This document shows, piece after piece, positions 42,825 through 52,450 of a stretch of DNA of 64,000 nt. The stretch is from contig NZ_JBDVNC010000018.1 in assembly GCF_039969785.1 (NCBI RefSeq), positions 124,001 through 188,000 of the forward strand, in the 5' to 3' direction. This DNA comes from Shimia sp039969785. Its GTDB lineage: Bacteria > Pseudomonadota > Alphaproteobacteria > Rhodobacterales > Rhodobacteraceae. Numbering within the stretch: position 1 is the stretch's first letter; every line of letters begins with the position of its first letter. Under the pieces are notes generated by a model, which was not told the origin of the DNA, did not search any database, and saw nothing but the letters and a program-made list of their open reading frames with translations. Position numbers and translations under genes: made by a program.

Positions 42825-43040
42825 TCAGGCCTTGTAAAAACCCATCTCGGTTTGCTCTGTGTCCGAGCCGCGCAGGCCGTTCAGGCCCCAGATCATCAGA
42901 CCTGACAAAAACGGAAACCCAAGGGAGAAGGTCATATAGGTCAGGATGCCATGAAGGATCGTGGCGTCCTGAAACAGCACTTGGATTGTCGCGACGACAA
43001 TTCCGATAAAGCTTCCGACAAAGATCAGGATCAAGGCCAT
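42825..43040 (-). CDS. small membrane protein (71 aa)
   Basis: A 71-residue protein with two hydrophobic stretches (ALILIFVGSFIGIVVATIQV and FSLGFPFLSGLMIWGLNG), so probably two membrane helices and a short tail GSDTEQTEMGFYKA. The start at 43040 is backed by GGGAG about 9 bases upstream. It is convergent with the BrnA-like gene, ending one base after it. The family is unrecognised. Confidence 0.6.
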   Translation of the reverse strand: MALILIFVGSFIGIVVATIQVLFQDATILHGILTYMTFSLGFPFLSGLMIWGLNGLRGSDTEQTEMGFYKA

Positions 43041-43335
43041 TCTGGTGCTCTCCCATTGTTCAGGATCAGCAGAACAGGGGAATAAGGCGAGATTGTGACT
43101 TGTATACGGCCTTGATTGGATGTGTCGCCGTTGGTCGTGTGAATTGCCCTGCAAATCGCCCGGTTCCCGGTCAACGCGACATTTTCAGCAAAAATCGGCT
43201 TTTCCCCGGACCGGGCACATGGTCATATGCAGCCAGATTTAATGACACCCGTACTGAGGCCGATGCACAAAGAGGGCGTGAAAACGTCGTCTGCAGCATT
43301 GCACGGATGGGGCGCGCAACCAAAGGAACACATTC

Positions 43336-44184
43336 ATGAAGCTCATGCGTTATGGCGATCGCTACGGTTCGAAAATCCCTTGCATTGTCGATGGCGACGG
43401 GGTGGCGCGGGACGCGTCCGCGATTGTAAGCGACTTTGGGCCGCGTACGCTGACCCCTGAAACCATCGCGGCGCTGAAGGCGGCGGACCCGGCCAGCCTG
43501 CCAGTGGCCGATATCGAGGGCAAACGGCTGGCCCCGCCCGTGGCGCAACCGTTTAATATTTATTGCATCGGTCTAAACTATTCCGATCACGCCGCCGAAG
43601 CCGGAATGCCGGTACCGGATGAACCGATCCTGTTCAACAAATCCACCGGTACGTTTTGTGGCGCCAATGACAATCTGTTGTACAGCCCGAAGATGACCAA
43701 GCTGGACTGGGAAGTTGAGCTAGGCATTGTGATTGGCAAGAAAGCCCTGAACATCACCAAAGATCAGGCGCCGGATCACATTCTGGGGTACACGCTGGTC
43801 AATGATGTGTCCGAGCGTAGCTGGCAGCTGGAACGCGGCGGGCAATGGGCCAAGGGCAAGAGCTTTCCCAACTTCTGCCCCACTGGTCCGTGTCTGGTGA
43901 CAGGTGACGCGTTGGGTGATCCACAGGCGTTGGGTATGTGGCTGGATGTGAATGGCGAACGTATGCAGACAGGTAACACCGCCACGATGGTCTTTGATTG
44001 TGCGACCATCGTCAGCTACCTGAGCGAATTTATGCAGCTTGAGCCTGGCGATCTGATTTGCACGGGCACACCTCCGGGTGTTGGCATGGGCATGACGCCA
44101 CAAAAGTTCCTGAAAATCGGCGACACTGTGCGCCTTGGCATTGATGGATTGGGCGAACAGACCCAGACCGTCGTGGCTCTTTAA
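43336..44184 (+). CDS. fumarylacetoacetate-hydrolase family protein
   Basis: A 282-residue FAH-fold protein beginning MKLMRYGDRYGSKIPCIVDGDG, with FNIYCIGLNYSDHAAEAG near residue 75, the metal-binding WEVELGIVIGKKA and the C-terminal GDLICTGTPPGVGMGM. Short members of this branch hydrolyse or dehydrate 2,4-diketo sugar acids. The sugar-acid dehydratase gene follows 15 bases later, so the pair probably serves one sugar-acid pathway. The exact acid is not evident. A decayed relative of this gene occurs at 59071-59780. Confidence 0.85.
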   Translation: MKLMRYGDRYGSKIPCIVDGDGVARDASAIVSDFGPRTLTPETIAALKAADPASLPVADIEGKRLAPPVAQPFNIYCIGLNYSDHAAEAGMPVPDEPILFNKSTGTFCGANDNLLYSPKMTKLDWEVELGIVIGKKALNITKDQAPDHILGYTLVNDVSERSWQLERGGQWAKGKSFPNFCPTGPCLVTGDALGDPQALGMWLDVNGERMQTGNTATMVFDCATIVSYLSEFMQLEPGDLICTGTPPGVGMGMTPQKFLKIGDTVRLGIDGLGEQTQTVVAL

Positions 44185-44199
44185 TCTGGGAAGACAGAC

Positions 44200-45981
44200 A
44201 TGAAACTGCGTTCACAACAATGGTTCGACAATCCTGACAACCCGGCGATGACCGCGCTTTATATTGAGCGGTATCTGAATTTCGGCATCACCCGCGAGGA
44301 ACTGCAATCGGGCAAGCCGATCATTGGCATCGCCCAGACCGGGTCTGACTTGAGCCCGTGCAATCGGCATCATATCGAGCTGGCCAAGAGGGTGCGCGAT
44401 GGGATTGTCGCGTCGGGCGGGATTTGTTTTGAGTTCCCGGTGCATCCCATTCAGGAAACCGGCAAGCGGCCAACGGCGGCGCTGGACCGCAATCTTGCCT
44501 ATCTGGGGTTGGTTGAGAGCCTGTATGGCTATCCGATTGACGGGGTCGTTTTGACCATTGGCTGTGACAAGACCACGCCCGCCTTGTTGATGGCCGCCGC
44601 TACGGTTGATATTCCGGCTATTGCGCTGTCGGTTGGGCCGATGCTGAATGGCTGGCACAAGGGCAAACGTGCCGGGTCGGGCACGGCTATATGGCAGGCG
44701 CGCAAAGAGCTTGCGGCGGGCGACATTGACTATGACGGGTTCATGGATGTGGCCACGGCGTCGGCGCCCTCGGTGGGCTATTGCAACACCATGGGCACCG
44801 CCAGCACGATGAATTCGCTGGCCGAAGCGCTGGGCATGCAATTGCCCGGCAGCGCCGCGATTCCGGCGCCTTACCGCGAACGGGGCCAGATTTCTTATGA
44901 AACCGGCAAGCGCATCGTTGCAATGGTGCACGAAGACCTCAAACCCAGCGACGTGATGACCCGCGCCGCGTTTGAAAACGCCATTGTTGCCAATTCGGCC
45001 ATCGGGGGCAGCACCAATGCGCCAATCCATCTGAATGCCATCGCGGCGCATCTGGATATCGAGCTGACCAATGACGACTGGCAAAATGTCGGGCATCAAA
45101 TTCCGCTGTTGTGCAATGTGCAGCCCGCTGGCGACTATCTGGGTGAGGATTTCCATCAGGCTGGCGGCGTACCCGGTGTGATGTCGGAACTGCTGGCCAA
45201 TGACGCGCTGCCGCATCCCGGTGCAATCACCGTGAGCGGCCAGAGCATGGGCGAGATATATGCCAACGCGTCGGTCAGCAATGCGGACGTGATCAAACCG
45301 TTTGGCGCCCCGATGAAAGACGCCGCCGGGTTCATCAACCTGCGTGGCAACCTGTTTGACAGCGCGATCATGAAAACCTCGGTGATTTCGCCGGAATTTC
45401 GGGCGCGCTATTTGTCCAATCCCGATGACCCCGAGGCGTTTGAAGGGCGTGCCATCGTATTTGACGGGCCAGAGGATTATCATGATCGCATCGAAGACGA
45501 TGCGCTGGGGATCGACGAGTCTTGTATTCTGGTGATCCGGGGCGCGGGGCCAATCGGTTATCCTGGCGGTGCCGAAGTGGTCAATATGCAGCCCCCGGCC
45601 AGCCTGTTGAAACGCGGGATCAACGAATTGCCTTGCATCGGGGACGGTCGCCAGTCCGGTACGTCCGGCAGCCCGTCGATCCTGAACGCGGCGCCTGAGG
45701 CCGCGGCGATGGGGGGACTGGCGCTGTTGGAAACCGGGGACATGGTGCGCATTGATCTGAATTCGGGTCGGGCGGACATACAGGTGGATGACGCGGTGTT
45801 GGACGCGCGGCGTGCGGCGCTGGTCGAAGCGGGTGGGTTTGCCTATCCCGAACACCAGACACCGTGGCAGGAAATTCAGCGTGGTATCGTGGATCAGTTC
45901 GACAAGGGCATGGTGCTGAAACCGGCGGTCAAATATCAGCGTATCGCCAAGACCAAAGGCATCGCGCGCGACAATCACTAA
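44200..45981 (+). CDS. IlvD/Edd-family sugar-acid dehydratase (xylonate/arabonate type)
   Basis: A 593-residue Fe-S dehydratase. Cluster cysteines lie in DLSPCNRHH, LTIGCDKTTPA and the SVGYCNTMGTAST region, and the GSTNAPIHLNAIAAHL and GLALLETGDMVRIDLN segments are typical. Length and the N-terminus RSQQWFDNPDNPAMTALYIERY match the D-xylonate / L-arabonate dehydratases rather than IlvD, giving a 2-keto-3-deoxy acid. With the FAH gene upstream this suggests a Weimberg-like or 2,4-diketo branch. The full-length antisense ORF is a codon-bias shadow. Confidence 0.88.
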   Translation: MKLRSQQWFDNPDNPAMTALYIERYLNFGITREELQSGKPIIGIAQTGSDLSPCNRHHIELAKRVRDGIVASGGICFEFPVHPIQETGKRPTAALDRNLAYLGLVESLYGYPIDGVVLTIGCDKTTPALLMAAATVDIPAIALSVGPMLNGWHKGKRAGSGTAIWQARKELAAGDIDYDGFMDVATASAPSVGYCNTMGTASTMNSLAEALGMQLPGSAAIPAPYRERGQISYETGKRIVAMVHEDLKPSDVMTRAAFENAIVANSAIGGSTNAPIHLNAIAAHLDIELTNDDWQNVGHQIPLLCNVQPAGDYLGEDFHQAGGVPGVMSELLANDALPHPGAITVSGQSMGEIYANASVSNADVIKPFGAPMKDAAGFINLRGNLFDSAIMKTSVISPEFRARYLSNPDDPEAFEGRAIVFDGPEDYHDRIEDDALGIDESCILVIRGAGPIGYPGGAEVVNMQPPASLLKRGINELPCIGDGRQSGTSGSPSILNAAPEAAAMGGLALLETGDMVRIDLNSGRADIQVDDAVLDARRAALVEAGGFAYPEHQTPWQEIQRGIVDQFDKGMVLKPAVKYQRIAKTKGIARDNH

Positions 45982-46006
45982 GCGCGATTGCAGGCTTGCA
46001 TGAGGG

Positions 46007-46038
46007 TGGCTATCCGATCAGTTTAGACCGGATAGCCA
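46007..46038. terminator. hairpin after the dehydratase gene
   Basis: TGGCTATCCG (46007-46016) and CGGATAGCCA (46029-46038) form a perfect 10-bp stem with a 12-base loop 26 bases after the dehydratase stop. It is not followed by a U-tract. Confidence 0.55.
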
Positions 46039-46137
46039 TCGTGGCACGCTCCCGAACGTGCGGCGTGGGCCATGAGTTCAACGATGCTTGTGGATGGCGG
46101 CAGGACAGCCGGGTGACACAAATCAAGGGAGCCAGGC

Positions 46138-46755
46138 ATGACCAAACCCCCACAGCCGGAACTGGCCGCGCGCACGCATGACATTTACGAGGAACAGGCA
46201 GAGCAATTTGACCGCGAGCGCAGTCGTAAGTTGTTTGAGGCGCGCTGGCTGACCCGGTTCTCGGACGGGTTACCGCGCGGCGCGCGGGTGCTTGATCTGG
46301 GCTGTGGCGCGGGTGAACCGATTGCCAGCTGGCTGATTGGCGAAGGGTTTCACTATACCGGCGTTGATATTGCCGAGGCGATGCTGACCATCGCACGCGG
46401 GCGTTGGCCGGAGCGGGATTGGCGACAGGGTGATATGCGCGCGTTGGATTTGGGTGAACAGTTTGACGGGATCGTCGCGTGGAACAGCTTTTTCCACCTG
46501 ACCCGAGATGAGCAGCGGGCCTGTTTGCCGGTGCTGGGGCAACACCTGGCGCCGGGCGGGCATTTGCTGGTCACGGTGGGGCACAGCGACGGCGAAGTCA
46601 CGGGCCGTGTCGGCAATGCAGTTGTTTATCATTCCAGCCTGTCCCCGGCGGAATATGCCCGGTTGTTAGAAGACCACGGCATGCTGATGACCGGGTTTCT
46701 GGCGCAGGACCCGGATTGCAACAAACACAGCGTGTTGCTGGCCCAAAAAATCTAG
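46138..46755 (+). CDS. class I SAM-dependent methyltransferase
   Basis: A 205-residue methyltransferase with the SAM motif ARVLDLGCGAGEPIASWLI near residue 43, motif II FHYTGVDIAEAML and DGIVAWNSFFHL (motif IV). It is a stand-alone Rossmann methyltransferase with no accessory domain. The GAGCCAGGC before the start is a modest ribosome-binding site. Neither the substrate nor a neighbouring pathway is evident. Confidence 0.85.
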   Translation: MTKPPQPELAARTHDIYEEQAEQFDRERSRKLFEARWLTRFSDGLPRGARVLDLGCGAGEPIASWLIGEGFHYTGVDIAEAMLTIARGRWPERDWRQGDMRALDLGEQFDGIVAWNSFFHLTRDEQRACLPVLGQHLAPGGHLLVTVGHSDGEVTGRVGNAVVYHSSLSPAEYARLLEDHGMLMTGFLAQDPDCNKHSVLLAQKI

Positions 46756-46877
46756 AACTCATGCGGGCAGATATGTTTGTTGGGCTGGAATTCCGGTGTA
46801 CAAGCCGCTTTGTTTATCAGTACAATTTTTAGAGCAGGTCAGCGTTTCCTGCCTGACACCTGGTAAAGGGAAGCCAC

Positions 46878-46970
46878 ATGACGGATGATGCGAAACGGCG
46901 GCGCGTATGGCTGTATGAGCATCTGAACAGAGTGGTTTGGGCCGGGCGTGATTGCGGGGTAAACGCGTGA
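46878..46970 (+). CDS. small coupled ORF (30 aa)
   Basis: This ORF encodes MTDDAKRRRVWLYEHLNRVV and ten more residues. AAGGGA lies 8 bases before its ATG, and its TGA stop overlaps the GTG start of the FAD oxidoreductase (GTGA). The oxidoreductase has no good ribosome-binding site of its own, so the small ORF may couple translation or be a short peptide in its own right. It is too short for a domain call. Confidence 0.45.
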   Translation: MTDDAKRRRVWLYEHLNRVVWAGRDCGVNA

Positions 46971-48307
46971 CGGGTGACGTGATCCGCCGACTGCCCCGGC
47001 AAACCGGACCGGCGGCGTGGAACGTGATCCTGGGGCCGCAACCCGAACCAGAGCGGCTGGAAACCGACAAAATGGCAGAGTTTGTTGTGATCGGGGCCGG
47101 GTTTTCCGGTCTATCCGCAGCAAGGCGTTTGCGACAGCTGCATCCGCATGCGCGCATCGTTGTGCTGGAGGCGGGGCGCGTTGCTGCGGGGGCGTCGGGG
47201 CGCAATTCGGGGTTCATGATGGATCTGCCCCACACGCTGACCGCGCGGGACCATATCGGGACCGGCGATGATCCAACACTGATTGCGTTGAACCGACAGG
47301 CGCAGGCGTTTGGGCACGCGGCGGTTCAGGCCTATGACATCGCGCCGGATTTCTTTGATCCGGCGGGCAAGGTCATTGGCGCGGCCGGGCCGAAATCGCA
47401 GGCGCATAACGAAAGCTATGCGGCCCATTTAGACGGGTTGGGCGAGCCGTATGAGATGTTGGACGCGGCGCATATGCGCGAGCTGACGGGCAGCGATCAT
47501 TACCTTTCGGGGCTGTATACGCCGGGCACCGTGATGCTGCAGCCCGCTGGATATATCCGTGGGCTGGCGGCCGGATTGCAGCGCGAAGATGTTGAGATTT
47601 ATGAAAACTCTCCGGTTCTGAGTTTCAGGAAGCAAGGGTTGTCCTGGCGTATTAATACACCGAAAGGGTCGGTTGAGATCGGGCGTGTGATCCTGAGTGT
47701 GAATGGCCATCTGGAGAGCTTTGGCTTTGCCCGCAACCGATTGAAGCAGATGGTCCTGTTTGCTGCCATGACACCAGAGCTGAGCCCTGATGAGCTGACC
47801 CGGCTGGGGGGGCGGCCGCGCTGGGGGATCACACCGGCAGAGCCGATGGGCACCACGATCCGGCGCATTGATGCGGGGCAGGGTGGGCAGCGGATCGTGA
47901 CCCAGACCTGCGCGGTTTTGCGGCCGGGGTTGGAAGCTAAGCCGTCGGACCTGAACCGTGCCACAAAGGTAATACAGCGCAAATTTGATCAGCGTTTCCC
48001 TCAGCTTGCCGGGATCGATATGGAACATGTCTGGGCCGGGCAAGTGTGTTTGAGCCAGAACAACGTGTCGGTGATGCAAGAGGTCGAGACCGGGATTTAT
48101 TCGGGCTGTGTGCAGAATGGGCTTGGCACCGCGCGTGGAACGCTGACCGGAATTGGCGCGGCGGAAATGGCTTGTGGTCATGTTTCGGATATCACGGATT
48201 ATTTCGGGAATCAGGCAGCACCGACGCCGCTTGCGCCGCGCCCGTTTCGTGAAATCGGCGCAAATGCAGCGCTGCGGTTGCGCGAATGGGGCGCGCGCGC
48301 CGAGTGA
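46967..48307 (+). CDS. FAD-dependent amino-acid-oxidase-like (DAO) oxidoreductase
   Basis: A 446-residue flavoprotein with a pre-domain VTGDVIRRLPRQTGPAAWNV that resembles related oxidoreductases as I remember them, then the FAD motif FVVIGAGFSGLSAARRLRQL, the GASGRNSGFMMDLPH substrate segment and the C-terminal GCVQNGLGTARGTLTGIGAAEM. It likely oxidises an amine or amino acid, with O2 or a quinone as acceptor. GTG 46967, overlapping the 30-aa ORF, restores the full pre-domain. Confidence 0.82.
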   Translation: MTGDVIRRLPRQTGPAAWNVILGPQPEPERLETDKMAEFVVIGAGFSGLSAARRLRQLHPHARIVVLEAGRVAAGASGRNSGFMMDLPHTLTARDHIGTGDDPTLIALNRQAQAFGHAAVQAYDIAPDFFDPAGKVIGAAGPKSQAHNESYAAHLDGLGEPYEMLDAAHMRELTGSDHYLSGLYTPGTVMLQPAGYIRGLAAGLQREDVEIYENSPVLSFRKQGLSWRINTPKGSVEIGRVILSVNGHLESFGFARNRLKQMVLFAAMTPELSPDELTRLGGRPRWGITPAEPMGTTIRRIDAGQGGQRIVTQTCAVLRPGLEAKPSDLNRATKVIQRKFDQRFPQLAGIDMEHVWAGQVCLSQNNVSVMQEVETGIYSGCVQNGLGTARGTLTGIGAAEMACGHVSDITDYFGNQAAPTPLAPRPFREIGANAALRLREWGARAE

Positions 48308-48409
48308 ATCGCAAAACATGTGCCGGTTTGGCGTCGTACAGGCATTTGTAATGCGCCGAGCTCGTTTTTTAGGTTGCAGTCCCCCTCTCAATTGATCTTT
48401 GATCAGCGC

Positions 48410-49534
48410 ATGTCTGCGCCTACCCTCAAAATGGAAGGTTCCGGTAACGGAGCCGTCCTGCATCTGGCTGGACGGTTTCTCACGCAATCGTTGGGGACCG
48501 TGGAAAAGGCGTTTGCGGATGTCAAAGCGGCGCAAGGCGTTTTGCAGATCGATATGGCACAGGTCGAAATCGTGGACACAGGCGGTGCCTGGATGATTTC
48601 CGACCTGATAAAGCGCCTTGAGACCGAAGGCGTCAAAGCCGAGCTGGTCAATGCCGCGCCGCAAATTCTGACCCTGATCGACGCGGTCAATCAGGCGATC
48701 CCGCACGAACATGGACAGGAAGAACCCGAACGCGGGTTTCGGGCGTGGCTGGAAAACTTTGGTAAGGGCGTTGAACGCTGTTGGATCAGTGGCGTGTCAA
48801 TCATGAGCTTTTTCGGGCTGACGCTGGCGGCGCTGACGCGCGCGGTGTTTCGTCCGTGGACTTTGCGCTGGGCATCTGTGGTCAGCCACATGGACGATGC
48901 CGGGTTCAAGGCGGTGCCGATTGTGGCGCTGATGGGGTTCCTGATCGGGGTGGTTCTGGCCTTTCAGGGGGCAACCCAGCTGCAGCAATTTGGCGCCGAG
49001 GTTTTTGTGGTCGAACTGATCGCGATCTCGATCCTGCGCGAGCTGGGTATTCTGCTGACCGCGATCATTGTCGCGGGCCGGTCCGGGTCGGCGTTCACGG
49101 CTTCGGTTGGCTCGATGAAAGTGCAGGAAGAAATCGACGCCATGCGCACTCTGGGGCTGGACCCGATTGACGTGCTGGTGTTGCCGCGTGTTCTGGCGCT
49201 TTTGATCATGCTGCCGCTTTTGGGGTTTGTCGCGAATATGGCAGGGCTGTTTGGCGGCGCGTTGATGAGCTGGATCGAGCTGGGTGTCAGCCCGGGCATG
49301 TTTGTGACCCGGCTGCAGGACACGATTGGCATCTGGCATTTGCTGGTCGGTATGATCAAAGCGCCGTTTTTCGCGCTGGTGATTGGTGTGATCGCCTGTT
49401 GGCAGGCGTTTCAGGTTCAGGGATCAGCCGCCAGCGTCGGGCAGCGCACAACATCGTCTGTGGTGCAGGCGATTTTCTGTGTCATTGCCATCGACGCGCT
49501 GTTTTCCGTGTTTTTTGCGCAGATGGGGGTCTGA
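48410..49534 (+). CDS. mlaE: STAS-MlaE fusion, lipid ABC transporter permease
   Basis: A 374-residue fusion: an N-terminal STAS domain (residues about 1-100, IDMAQVEIVDTGGAWMISDL), which in E. coli is the separate MlaB, joined to an MlaE permease domain with ALMGFLIGVVLAFQGATQLQ and GSAFTASVGSMKVQEEIDAM. It moves phospholipids between inner membrane and periplasm to keep outer-membrane asymmetry. It is the first gene of the mlaEFD operon; the stop overlaps the ATPase start (TGATG). The ribosome-binding site is weak. Confidence 0.88.
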   Translation: MSAPTLKMEGSGNGAVLHLAGRFLTQSLGTVEKAFADVKAAQGVLQIDMAQVEIVDTGGAWMISDLIKRLETEGVKAELVNAAPQILTLIDAVNQAIPHEHGQEEPERGFRAWLENFGKGVERCWISGVSIMSFFGLTLAALTRAVFRPWTLRWASVVSHMDDAGFKAVPIVALMGFLIGVVLAFQGATQLQQFGAEVFVVELIAISILRELGILLTAIIVAGRSGSAFTASVGSMKVQEEIDAMRTLGLDPIDVLVLPRVLALLIMLPLLGFVANMAGLFGGALMSWIELGVSPGMFVTRLQDTIGIWHLLVGMIKAPFFALVIGVIACWQAFQVQGSAASVGQRTTSSVVQAIFCVIAIDALFSVFFAQMGV

Positions 49535-50352
49535 TGGACGGTGTCATGCAACCACAATCTGCCCCGGTAGATGATCAGCGCGAGGCGGTGATCAAGGTAC
49601 GCGGGCTGCGCAATCAGTTTGGCACACAGGTTGTGCACGACAATCTGGACATGGATGTGTGGCGCGGCGAAGTGCTGGGTGTGGTTGGCGGATCAGGCAC
49701 CGGCAAGTCGGTGATGCTGCGTACAATTGTCGGGCTGAACAAACCCGCCGCAGGCAGCATCGAGGTGCTGGGCGTGGATGTGTTGAACGGGTCCGAGCAA
49801 GACCGCAAAAGCGTTGAACAACGCTGGGGCGTGGCGTTTCAGGACGGGGCGCTGTTTTCATCGCTGACGGTTCTGCAAAACGTGATGGCACCGATGCGCG
49901 AACATCTCAAGATGAGCCACGGGCTGATGAAGGCACTCGGTGAATTGAAGATCAGCCTTGCCGGATTGCCACCGTTGGCCTGTGGCAAGTTCCCTTCGGA
50001 ATTGTCGGGCGGCATGCGCAAACGCGCAGCACTTGCGCGGGCTTTGGCGATGGACCCCGAGATTGTATTTCTGGACGAACCCACAGCCGGGCTCGACCCG
50101 GTTGGTGCGGCGGCCTATGACGATCTGATTGGGGAATTGCAGCGGTCACTGGGATTGACGGTGTTCATGGTCACGCATGATCTGGACAGCCTGTATGCGA
50201 TTTGCGACAGGATTGCCGTGCTGGCTGAAAAGCGCGTTTTGGTCGACGGACCCATTGAGATGATGACCGATGTCGATCATCCGTGGGTTCAGGAATACTT
50301 CACCGGACCACGTGCCCGCGCGGCGCAGGTCAAGGGATTGGGTAAAGGGTAG
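49534..50352 (+). CDS. mlaF: Mla-type ABC transporter ATPase
   Basis: A 272-residue ATPase with Walker A GGSGTGKSVMLRTIVGL, signature SELSGGMRKRAALARAL and Walker B EIVFLDEPTAGLDPVGAA, the MlaF pattern with its C-terminal helix tail. The start overlaps the STAS-MlaE stop, and mlaD follows after 4 bases. Confidence 0.92.
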   Translation: MDGVMQPQSAPVDDQREAVIKVRGLRNQFGTQVVHDNLDMDVWRGEVLGVVGGSGTGKSVMLRTIVGLNKPAAGSIEVLGVDVLNGSEQDRKSVEQRWGVAFQDGALFSSLTVLQNVMAPMREHLKMSHGLMKALGELKISLAGLPPLACGKFPSELSGGMRKRAALARALAMDPEIVFLDEPTAGLDPVGAAAYDDLIGELQRSLGLTVFMVTHDLDSLYAICDRIAVLAEKRVLVDGPIEMMTDVDHPWVQEYFTGPRARAAQVKGLGKG

Positions 50353-50356
50353 GCGG

Positions 50357-52450
50357 ATGGAAACACGTGCAAACTATGCGCTGATCGGCGCCTTTACTCT
50401 GGCCGGGATTATCGGGGCTTTCGGGTTCTTGCTGTGGCTGGCCAAGATCGATGTGGAACGCCAGTACACCTATTACGATGTGCTGTTTGAAAACGTTTCG
50501 GGGCTGAGCGCGGCAGGTGGTGTGCGCTATAATGGCTTGCCGGTGGGCACGGTTGTGGACCTGAAACTGGATCAGGACGATCCTTCCAAGGTACGGGTGC
50601 GTATGGAGCTGGACGCGCGCACGCCGGTCACGGATGACACCATTGCGCAGCTGAACTCAAGCGGCATCACCGGGGTCAGTTTTGTGGCCCTGTCCGGTGG
50701 TTCGCCGGATGCCTTACCACTGCCAAAGAACAGCGTAATCCCCAGTAAACCCAGCGCGTTGGAGTCGATATTTGAAGGCGCGCCAGAGCTGTTGGAAAAG
50801 GCGATTGTGCTGTTGGAAGACGTGCAAAAGGTGGTCAACGAAGACAACCGTCAGGCTGTTTCTGATTTGCTGGGCAACCTGTCTTCGGCTTCGGGCCGGT
50901 TGGACCGTGCGCTGGAGGATTTCGAAACCCTGTCCACAGAGCTTGGCGATGCGGCGACAACCATTGCCGGGTTTACCGGGCGTTTGGGGCAGTTGTCGGA
51001 TACGGCCGAAGTAACGTTGAGCGAAGCCACTGAAACGCTGGTGACGGTGCGCGGAACGGTTGAAAACGCGTCATCTGCCTTTGTGACGGCGGACGGGTTG
51101 ATGCAGGGCGAATTGAAAGAGTTCATCGCGCGCGGCGCGGATGCGGCAAGCACATTGGATTCGATGATCACGACGCTGGAGCCTTCGGTGATCTCGGCCT
51201 TTCAGACTGCGCAGGAATTGATTGAGCAGCGCATGCCTGCGTTGCTGTCACAAGTGCAGGAAACGGCGCAAGTGTTGGAACAGCAGGTGGCCTCGGTTGG
51301 CACAGATGCGTCGTCGTTTATGGCGCGTTACGAAGAGGTCGGCGCAGAGGTGCAGGCCCGCGTGCAACAGGCGGAAACCGCGATCACCGCGTTTGAAGAG
51401 GCCACGGTTGCGGCCACGGCCACGCTTGAATCCGTGCGCAAAACGTCTGACACCGCAGGGGTTGTGATCGAAGGCGATATCAAACCGCTGGCCAATGAGG
51501 CCACCGAGACGTTGGCATCGGCGCGGGTTTTGACGCAGGATCAATTGCCGGGGTTGATCGATCAGACCAAAGCCACGCTGGCGACGGTCAATCGTGAGGC
51601 GCAGGCGCTCTCTGCCGGGGGCAAGGATATGCTGGCCGAGGCCACGGCGCGGCTGGTCGAGGCCAAGGCCACGCTGGCATCGTTTGAGACCGCGCTGACC
51701 GAAACCGACCAGATGATGAATTCGCTGGAAGCAACTTCCGACAGCGTTGGAGAGCTGGTGCGCGGCGATGGTGCTGAGCTGATCAAAGACGCTCGTGTTG
51801 TCGCCCAGGAGGCGCGCGCGGCGGTTGAGACCATAAATCTGAGCGTTCAGCAGGACTTGCCGGGGCTGTTGGAAGACGTACGCACGGCCACGACGACAGC
51901 CAACCGGGTGGTCGATCAGGTGGGCGCAGACCTGCGCACTGCGTCGCAAAACTTTGAGAGCCTGTCCGATGAAAGCGGTGTTGCGCTGGTGGCGGCGACC
52001 GAGGCATTCAACAACGCGAATGAAACGCTGGCGGCCATCACTTCGGCGATGGATTCCGCCGAAAGCACACTGGGCACCGCCGAACAAACGTTTGACAGCG
52101 TCAACACCGTGATCGACGAAGATCTGGACGTGATCGTGGCTGACATCCGGGTGGCCGTGGACGCATTTACCACAACTGTCACCGGCGTTTCGTCAGACTT
52201 TAATCAGGTGTCGGACGAGGTGCTGGCGGCCTCGAAATCCGCCTCCAACCTTGTCGGCACAATCGACAGCATTGTTCAGGACAACCGCTTGCAGGTTTCG
52301 GAATTCATGCGGGCCGGGTTGCCGCAATTCATGAGATTTATTGAGGAATCAAGGTTGCTGGTGTCAAATCTGGATCGGCTTACCAGCCGGGTTCAGCGTG
52401 ATCCGGCGCGCTTCCTTTTGGGAACACAAAATTCGGAGTTCCGTCGATGA
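50357..52450 (+). CDS. mlaD: MCE-domain protein with long coiled-coil tail (MlaD/PqiB-like)
   Basis: A 697-residue protein with one N-terminal helix (ANYALIGAFTLAGIIGAFGFLLW), one MCE domain (residues about 38-115, VLFENVSGLSAAGGVRYNG) and a very long helical tail of short acidic repeats (TLASVRK, TLATVNREAQA, TLASFETAL and the like). Canonical MlaD is about 180 residues. The long helix may form a periplasmic bridge like PebA or PqiB. It is coupled to mlaF upstream and to the lipoprotein gene downstream by a four-base overlap. Confidence 0.88.
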   Translation: METRANYALIGAFTLAGIIGAFGFLLWLAKIDVERQYTYYDVLFENVSGLSAAGGVRYNGLPVGTVVDLKLDQDDPSKVRVRMELDARTPVTDDTIAQLNSSGITGVSFVALSGGSPDALPLPKNSVIPSKPSALESIFEGAPELLEKAIVLLEDVQKVVNEDNRQAVSDLLGNLSSASGRLDRALEDFETLSTELGDAATTIAGFTGRLGQLSDTAEVTLSEATETLVTVRGTVENASSAFVTADGLMQGELKEFIARGADAASTLDSMITTLEPSVISAFQTAQELIEQRMPALLSQVQETAQVLEQQVASVGTDASSFMARYEEVGAEVQARVQQAETAITAFEEATVAATATLESVRKTSDTAGVVIEGDIKPLANEATETLASARVLTQDQLPGLIDQTKATLATVNREAQALSAGGKDMLAEATARLVEAKATLASFETALTETDQMMNSLEATSDSVGELVRGDGAELIKDARVVAQEARAAVETINLSVQQDLPGLLEDVRTATTTANRVVDQVGADLRTASQNFESLSDESGVALVAATEAFNNANETLAAITSAMDSAESTLGTAEQTFDSVNTVIDEDLDVIVADIRVAVDAFTTTVTGVSSDFNQVSDEVLAASKSASNLVGTIDSIVQDNRLQVSEFMRAGLPQFMRFIEESRLLVSNLDRLTSRVQRDPARFLLGTQNSEFRR

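Noticed and set aside
44212..45978. 588-codon minus-strand ORF covering the dehydratase gene
   Set aside because: The plus strand encodes a full-length IlvD/Edd dehydratase with all cluster cysteines. The antisense frame has no recognisable domain and a His/Arg-rich composition typical of a shadow.
47429..48712. 427-codon minus-strand ORF across the FAD oxidoreductase and mlaE
   Set aside because: It crosses two well-supported plus-strand genes and has no domain.
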